DNA of 39,570 nt from the NCBI GenBank assembly GCA_030065055.1, contig JASJDS010000071.1, positions 1 through 39,570 on the forward strand. The letters run 5' to 3'. Source of the DNA: Calothrix sp. MO_192.B10 (GTDB lineage Bacteria; Cyanobacteriota; Cyanobacteriia; Cyanobacteriales; Nostocaceae). This document shows, piece after piece, positions 35,737 through 39,570 of this stretch. Under the pieces are notes generated by a model. The model searched no databases. It was not told the DNA's origin and worked only from the letters and a program-made list of their open reading frames with translations. Made by a program: the position numbers and the translations under genes. Each line of letters starts with the position of its first letter. Within the stretch, counting starts at the first letter, position 1.

Positions 35737-36182
35737 CATAGATTAATAGACTTTATTAAATTTTCAAGAATTGGACATTCAGCAAGGAATAGATACAGGG
35801 GATATTGAATTTCGGCATTGTTGTTAGCGTTCACAAAGTGTGCCCGTAGCGCATAGCTTGGCGTTAGCCATATCTAGGAATGAATTTATCTGACCCATTC
35901 TTACGCACGGAAACTGCACTCCGTGCGGGTAGAATCGTTGTTCAATCCTATGGAAAAATGTAAAATCATATTCACCAACCCCTGAATTTCAATACTTTAC
36001 AATTAGTAGACTTACTGCGTGAACTATTTGATGTTTCAATATTTACGACACTTATACATATAATAGATAATTGACCAATCAAATTGTGTATTTTGTTACT
36101 TTTTTCCTGAAAACGCAGATTAATAGAAGTTATAGACAAGGTTAAGAAATGCTTAAGAAGCAAGGTATGACTAGTGGCTAAC

Positions 36183-36215
36183 AGATCCCCGACTTCTGGA
36201 AGAAGTCGGGGATCT
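36183..36215. repeat. REP-like palindrome in the nirA-nirB control region
   Basis: Perfect 15-bp arms AGATCCCCGACTTCT / AGAAGTCGGGGATCT with loop GGA. Same family as the element in the murA 3' end. It lies 133 bases before the HEAT-repeat gene. The minus frame across 35972-36226 is repeat-derived and is not called. Confidence 0.92.
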
Positions 36216-36348
36216 AAACACCGCACTGATTTAAGGAACGCAACCGAAGGTTATCAAAGGTTTGTTGAGTTTCCCTATCGCTCAACCCAACCGACCATTC
36301 TTTTGAACTGAACCGTATTGATTTTTACTACCCCCAACGGGATCGCAA

Positions 36349-37533
36349 ATGGAAGCTACTGTAGAACAATTAGTAACGGCGACGCAACAAGGTAATTGGC
36401 GTGTAGTGAATCAATGTTTGCAGCAAGTTAGTTGGGATACTGCTGTGGAATTTGAGCAAGTGTTGCATTCCAGCTTGCAGGTTCTCAGCTATGGTGACTT
36501 TCGAGAACGTTGGGAAGTAGCTAAAATAATACCCAAGCTAGGGGAACCAGTCATTAAACCTTTGCTATTGATAATCGAAGATGAGGCAGCGGATGTAGAA
36601 GTTCGTTGGTTTGCGGTGCGTATTTTAGGAGAGTTCAACGAGCCACAAGTTATTTTATCTTTGGTTAATCTAGTGCAGTCAACTGAAGAAGAAGATTTAT
36701 CGATCGCAGCAACAGCGGCTTTATCCAATATTGGTAATGATGCCATTGTAGCTTTAAGTGAATTACTCAAAGATGAAAAGTCAAGACTTCTAGCAGTCAA
36801 GTCATTATCTCAAATTCGTCGTTCCTCAACTATTGAACCATTAATTAGTGTAGTTAATGATATTAACCCAGAAATTCGGGCGATCGCAATTGAAGCTTTG
36901 GGTAGTTTCCACGAAGAAATACTGATCCCCATTTTTATTCAAGCATTGCAAGACACATCAACAGCAGTACGTAAAGAAGCGGTGATTGCTCTGGGGATGA
37001 GAGGAAAATCACAAGGGAAATTCGATTTAGTCAAACAGCTCCAACCATTATTATATGACTTAAATTTAGAAGTATGTCAACAAAGTGCGATCGCTCTCGG
37101 AAGAATGAAAGACGAGGAAGGGGTTGAAGCACTGTTTCAGGTTTTAATTTCTACTACTGCACCTATTTTACTGAAAAAAGAAATTATCAGAGTATTGAGT
37201 TGGAGCGGTTCTCAACCAGCTTTAGTATATCTAGAAAAAATTCTTTACGCTAACAATCTTGAACCGTATAAAGAAAAATTATGTCAGGAAATTGTTACAG
37301 TCTTAGGAAATCAGAAATTACCCCAACTGAGATTTAAATCTGCACAGATTTTAATTAACTTTCTCAACTCAGAGCAAGAAACCGCATCAGTATCAAAAAT
37401 CAAACAAGCAATAGCCACATCCTTAGGGGAATTACGGGAATTATCAGCTCTAGCTAGTTTAGAACAACTTGCTCGCGATCCAGAACAAGTAGTAAGATTA
37501 CATGCGATCGCTGCATTGAAAAAGCTACATTAA
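36349..37533 (+). CDS. nirB: HEAT-repeat protein, probable NirB
   Basis: 394 residues made almost wholly of HEAT/PBS-lyase-like repeats, each about 30 residues (for example VEVRWFAVRILGEFNEPQVI, PEIRAIAIEALGSFHEEILI and VRKEAVIALGMRGKSQ); about nine to ten units can be seen, forming a solenoid for protein binding. No enzyme motif. In Anabaena a gene near nirA called nirB encodes a protein needed for full nitrite reductase activity that contacts NirA. The divergent position next to nirA and the scaffold architecture fit, but the name rests on context and memory. ATG 36349 has only a weak ribosome-binding site. Confidence 0.8.
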   Translation: MEATVEQLVTATQQGNWRVVNQCLQQVSWDTAVEFEQVLHSSLQVLSYGDFRERWEVAKIIPKLGEPVIKPLLLIIEDEAADVEVRWFAVRILGEFNEPQVILSLVNLVQSTEEEDLSIAATAALSNIGNDAIVALSELLKDEKSRLLAVKSLSQIRRSSTIEPLISVVNDINPEIRAIAIEALGSFHEEILIPIFIQALQDTSTAVRKEAVIALGMRGKSQGKFDLVKQLQPLLYDLNLEVCQQSAIALGRMKDEEGVEALFQVLISTTAPILLKKEIIRVLSWSGSQPALVYLEKILYANNLEPYKEKLCQEIVTVLGNQKLPQLRFKSAQILINFLNSEQETASVSKIKQAIATSLGELRELSALASLEQLARDPEQVVRLHAIAALKKLH

Positions 37534-37549
37534 CCTGAATTCGGTATTT

Positions 37550-37605
37550 GGTTGTTAGTTGTTAGTTGTTAGTTGATGGTTGACAGCTTAGGTGTGGGAG
37601 CCGCA
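37550..37605. repeat. Long inverted repeat, right arm
   Basis: Begins as (GTTAGTT)n STRR and runs to GGTGTGGGAGCCGCA, the inverted counterpart of 32122-32182. Next to it (about 37611-37650) lies an inverted copy of the GCGCACGCAATGCGC element of 9445-9660. Confidence 0.88.
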
Positions 37606-37664
37606 GTAGGAGCGCATTGCGTGCGCCCTTGAGGAGTTAGTCACAAAGCGTGAAAACTGCCATA

Positions 37665-37689
37665 GTAAAAAACCCGCCAATTGGCGGGT
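37665..37689 (-). terminator. Rho-independent terminator (minus strand)
   Basis: Palindrome ACCCGCCAATTGGCGGGT (37672-37689), arms ACCCGCC/GGCGGGT with loop AATT. On the minus strand it is followed by a run of six T. It most likely ends transcription arriving from the porin gene at 38168 and the small frame at 37906. Confidence 0.75.
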
Positions 37690-37712
37690 ATAATCACAAT
37701 GAAAAATTGTTG

Positions 37713-37744
37713 ACATACTCCCCTTGTTGAAACGAAGGGGATTC
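37713..37744. repeat. Hairpin resembling an insertion-sequence end
   Basis: GTTGACATACTCCCCTTG followed by GAAGGGGATTC forms a 6-7 bp hairpin (CCCCTT/AAGGGG). Such GACATACTCCCC..GGGGATTC segments recall the ends of IS200/IS605-like elements in cyanobacteria, from memory. No transposase is present, so at most a relic. Confidence 0.35.
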
Positions 37745-37905
37745 AAAAATGTTGTTCCCAAGCAGGGTGAACCCGTGCTACTCCACATTTTCTTCCTGCC
37801 TCTTAGGCTCTTAACTAGACAAATAACCTATGTTTTTTGCCCCCGCCAGACCGCCTCCACAGGCATTTTGTTTAGAGTTCAGGAAGTGCCCCTCCCCAAA
37901 CGGGT

Positions 37906-38133
37906 CTAAATTCTTGTATGAACAATTGCTCTACCCTTTTTAGGCTCTATCGTGCAGGTCGCGTCACCGTTACTGATTTCTTGGGTGATATTTGTCTCGA
38001 CGATCCATGATGGGGCTGAGTTGCCCGGTAATAGTAATTGCGCTTTACCGCTAGTGTCATTATACCAGAAAACTTGGGGATAAATCCCCTTGAGTCGGGT
38101 TTCATCCCCTCGATAAATCCTAGGGGTTCTCAC
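37906..38133 (-). CDS. Unidentified 75-residue frame, possible gene fragment
   Basis: A frame from GTG 38133 (GGTAGG just upstream) to TAG 37906. The product (RIYRGDETRLKGIYPQVFWY, then PSWIVETNITQEISNGDAT and KKGRAIVHTRI) reads like real beta-rich protein rather than repeat translation, but I do not recognise it. It could be a complete small gene or the 3' remnant of a longer one. It lies 35 bases after the stop of the partial porin on the same strand. Confidence 0.4.
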   Translation of the reverse strand: MRTPRIYRGDETRLKGIYPQVFWYNDTSGKAQLLLPGNSAPSWIVETNITQEISNGDATCTIEPKKGRAIVHTRI

Positions 38134-38167
38134 CCTACCATTATGTTTTGATAGCTTTGTTAATTAC

Positions 38168-39570
38168 TTAAAAAGTGAAAGTAGTTCTCAAAGTACCGAT
38201 AATGGCATCATCGTTATCATCACTTTGACCGGGGGCTGTTAACCAAATTAAACCAGGAGTAATGGAAATATTGTCGCTCACGCGATACTTGTAGAAACCT
38301 TCAATGTGATAGGGCACCTCATTAGCACCAGCAACTCGACCGCGTGAGTATGGTTGAGCACCAGCAAACACACCCAACACATTACCCTTCTTACCAAAGT
38401 CAGGTAAAGCTACCCCCACACCGTAGCTCCAAGCTTCAAAGTCATCATTAGTACCAAAGCCTTTAACGTCGTGGTAAGAAAGAAAACCACTGATAGATAG
38501 CTGATCGCTTGGTTTAAATGCCGCTGCTACACCATAGGAGTTACTGGAAGATGCATTAGTCGTACTGAGGGTGTTTGCCTGGTTAGTTCCCACTACGGCA
38601 CTAGTCACACCACCCGCGTCAAATAAGTTACTTCCAGAACCGTGATAACCATGAACATAGGTGGCAGCTAAGGAAATGCGATCGCCAACGTTAACATTCA
38701 ACTGTCCCAAAGCAGCATAATTACCATTGAATAGCCCAGCACCATCAGCAGGACTGCTGGATTCCGATCCCAAGTAACTCAAGGTTAAGGAACTGCCTTT
38801 GAGAATGCTTCCAGATTGACCAAAGTTAAAGGTCACTGCTGCACCAGCACCACCACCAATCCGATAAATGGGGCTTTCGGAAGCAAAGGCGGATAGGGCA
38901 CCATTACCGCCATCAAAGTCTTCAAAATAAGGATTGACGGTGTTGACATAATCACTATGAATACCGCCAGTGGCTGCGACGAAAACTTGTAGATTCTCCC
39001 CTACAGGGAAGTAATAAGCTAACCAATCGATACTGACATTATTATCACCAGTACTGCCAATATTGAATGTTTGGTTACCTTCTGCACTATTAACATTATC
39101 TCCCAAATCAAATTGAGTGGCGTTACCAGATGTTAAACGGGTATACAAGGTATCCTTACCCGTAAAACTAGTTTTCAGATTTAAACGCACCCGATTTTGA
39201 AACACCGTATTATTGCGATCGCCAGCTGTGTCCCCAAAAGCATCTGAAATGGCAAAGATCGCTTCTCCCACTAGTTTGGTAGTGGTAGAAAATTGGTTGG
39301 CTTCCAACTCCGCAGTACGTGCTTCTAGGGCATCCACACGACCCCTCAGGGTGGCTAATTCCGCCGAAAATTCTTCTTGTAACCGCTGTAAGGTGGCTAA
39401 GTCTTCTTTTGTGACCAAGTCTGCTGTAGCGGTAGCAATTAATTCATTCACCCGATCCAAACAAGCGTTCAAACCTGCGGCAAATTCATAACGGGTTAAT
39501 GCCCGGTTCCCACGATAGGTTCCATTGGGATAACCAGCAATACAACCGTAACGCTCTACCAATGACTGTA
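38168..39570 (-). CDS. SLH-domain OprB-type porin, 5' end outside the window
   Basis: Second outer-membrane porin. The frame continues through the right edge of the window, so the signal peptide and start are not seen; the first Met in view (39562) is internal. It shows the end of the SLH domain (NGTYRGNRALTRYEFAAG), the coiled coil and a barrel ending RTTFTF. About 97 residues from SLVERYGCIAGY to FSTTTKL equal those of 25498-27081, while the barrels differ strongly, implying different solute or gating. Confidence 0.93.
   Translation of the reverse strand, partial: QSLVERYGCIAGYPNGTYRGNRALTRYEFAAGLNACLDRVNELIATATADLVTKEDLATLQRLQEEFSAELATLRGRVDALEARTAELEANQFSTTTKLVGEAIFAISDAFGDTAGDRNNTVFQNRVRLNLKTSFTGKDTLYTRLTSGNATQFDLGDNVNSAEGNQTFNIGSTGDNNVSIDWLAYYFPVGENLQVFVAATGGIHSDYVNTVNPYFEDFDGGNGALSAFASESPIYRIGGGAGAAVTFNFGQSGSILKGSSLTLSYLGSESSSPADGAGLFNGNYAALGQLNVNVGDRISLAATYVHGYHGSGSNLFDAGGVTSAVVGTNQANTLSTTNASSSNSYGVAAAFKPSDQLSISGFLSYHDVKGFGTNDDFEAWSYGVGVALPDFGKKGNVLGVFAGAQPYSRGRVAGANEVPYHIEGFYKYRVSDNISITPGLIWLTAPGQSDDNDDAIIGTLRTTFTF

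Noticed and set aside
36033-36064. Second NtcA-type box with a TATAAT for nirB
   Set aside because: GTT-N8-TAC is present, but the TATAAT lies only about 12 bases away and 285 bases from the start codon, so spacing does not fit.
35972-36226. 84-codon minus-strand frame in the nirA-nirB gap
   Set aside because: Begins in the REP-like palindrome and runs through A/T-rich control DNA with no recognisable protein features.

Overview
The window looks like chromosomal DNA of a filamentous, probably heterocyst-forming cyanobacterium (Nostocales). The evidence is the dense scatter of GCGATCGC (HIP1) sites, heptanucleotide short tandem repeats (STRR), many small dispersed palindromes, a ferredoxin-type nitrate assimilation cluster, SLH/OprB porins and several conserved cyanobacterial proteins of unknown function. 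The genus is not determined. All calls come from reading the sequence and remembered family features; no search was run.

Layout. 1-4.5 kb: tandem repeats, a LuxR-type regulator divergent from a winged-helix/GNAT-like protein, an unlisted 45-residue membrane protein (2934-3071, minus) and a conserved unknown. 4.5-9.4 kb: a methyltransferase gene directly downstream, on the same strand, of a 36-repeat CRISPR array (5408-7979) that reads leftward from a leader at about 7980-8120; no cas gene is visible. To its right are an E1/ThiF-like protein and a small acidic protein. 9.4-14.5 kb: housekeeping genes (SpoU-type RNA methylase, tRNA-Leu(CAG), murA, M48 peptidase, tRNA-Leu(CAA)) separated by repeats.

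14.5-22.2 kb: the most unusual block. Five enzyme genes (LL-DAP aminotransferase-like, D-2-hydroxyacid dehydrogenase, CmcI-type methyltransferase, class II aldolase, and a 590-residue protein with an HNMT-like and a second methyltransferase domain) lie between two direct copies of an MNT/HEPN toxin-antitoxin locus. The left copy has an internal deletion. The right copy keeps mntA intact, but its hepT carries two Trp-to-stop changes. This could be a small specialised-metabolism island, but its product is unknown.

22.2-27.3 kb: J-domain protein, cysK, an Rrf2 regulator that may be CymR-like, and an OprB/SLH porin. 27.3-37.5 kb: nitrate assimilation. mobA, narM, narB, nrtP and nirA are all on the minus strand, and a HEAT-repeat protein (probable nirB) diverges from nirA. 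An NtcA-type promoter with near-canonical geometry precedes nirA. Nitrate enters through NrtP, NarB (Mo-bis-MGD, helped by MobA and NarM) reduces it to nitrite, and NirA (helped by NirB) reduces that to ammonium. The gaps hold dispersed palindromes, including four hairpins with compensatory arm changes. The right end holds a second porin, cut by the window edge, that shares a nearly identical N-terminal half with the first.
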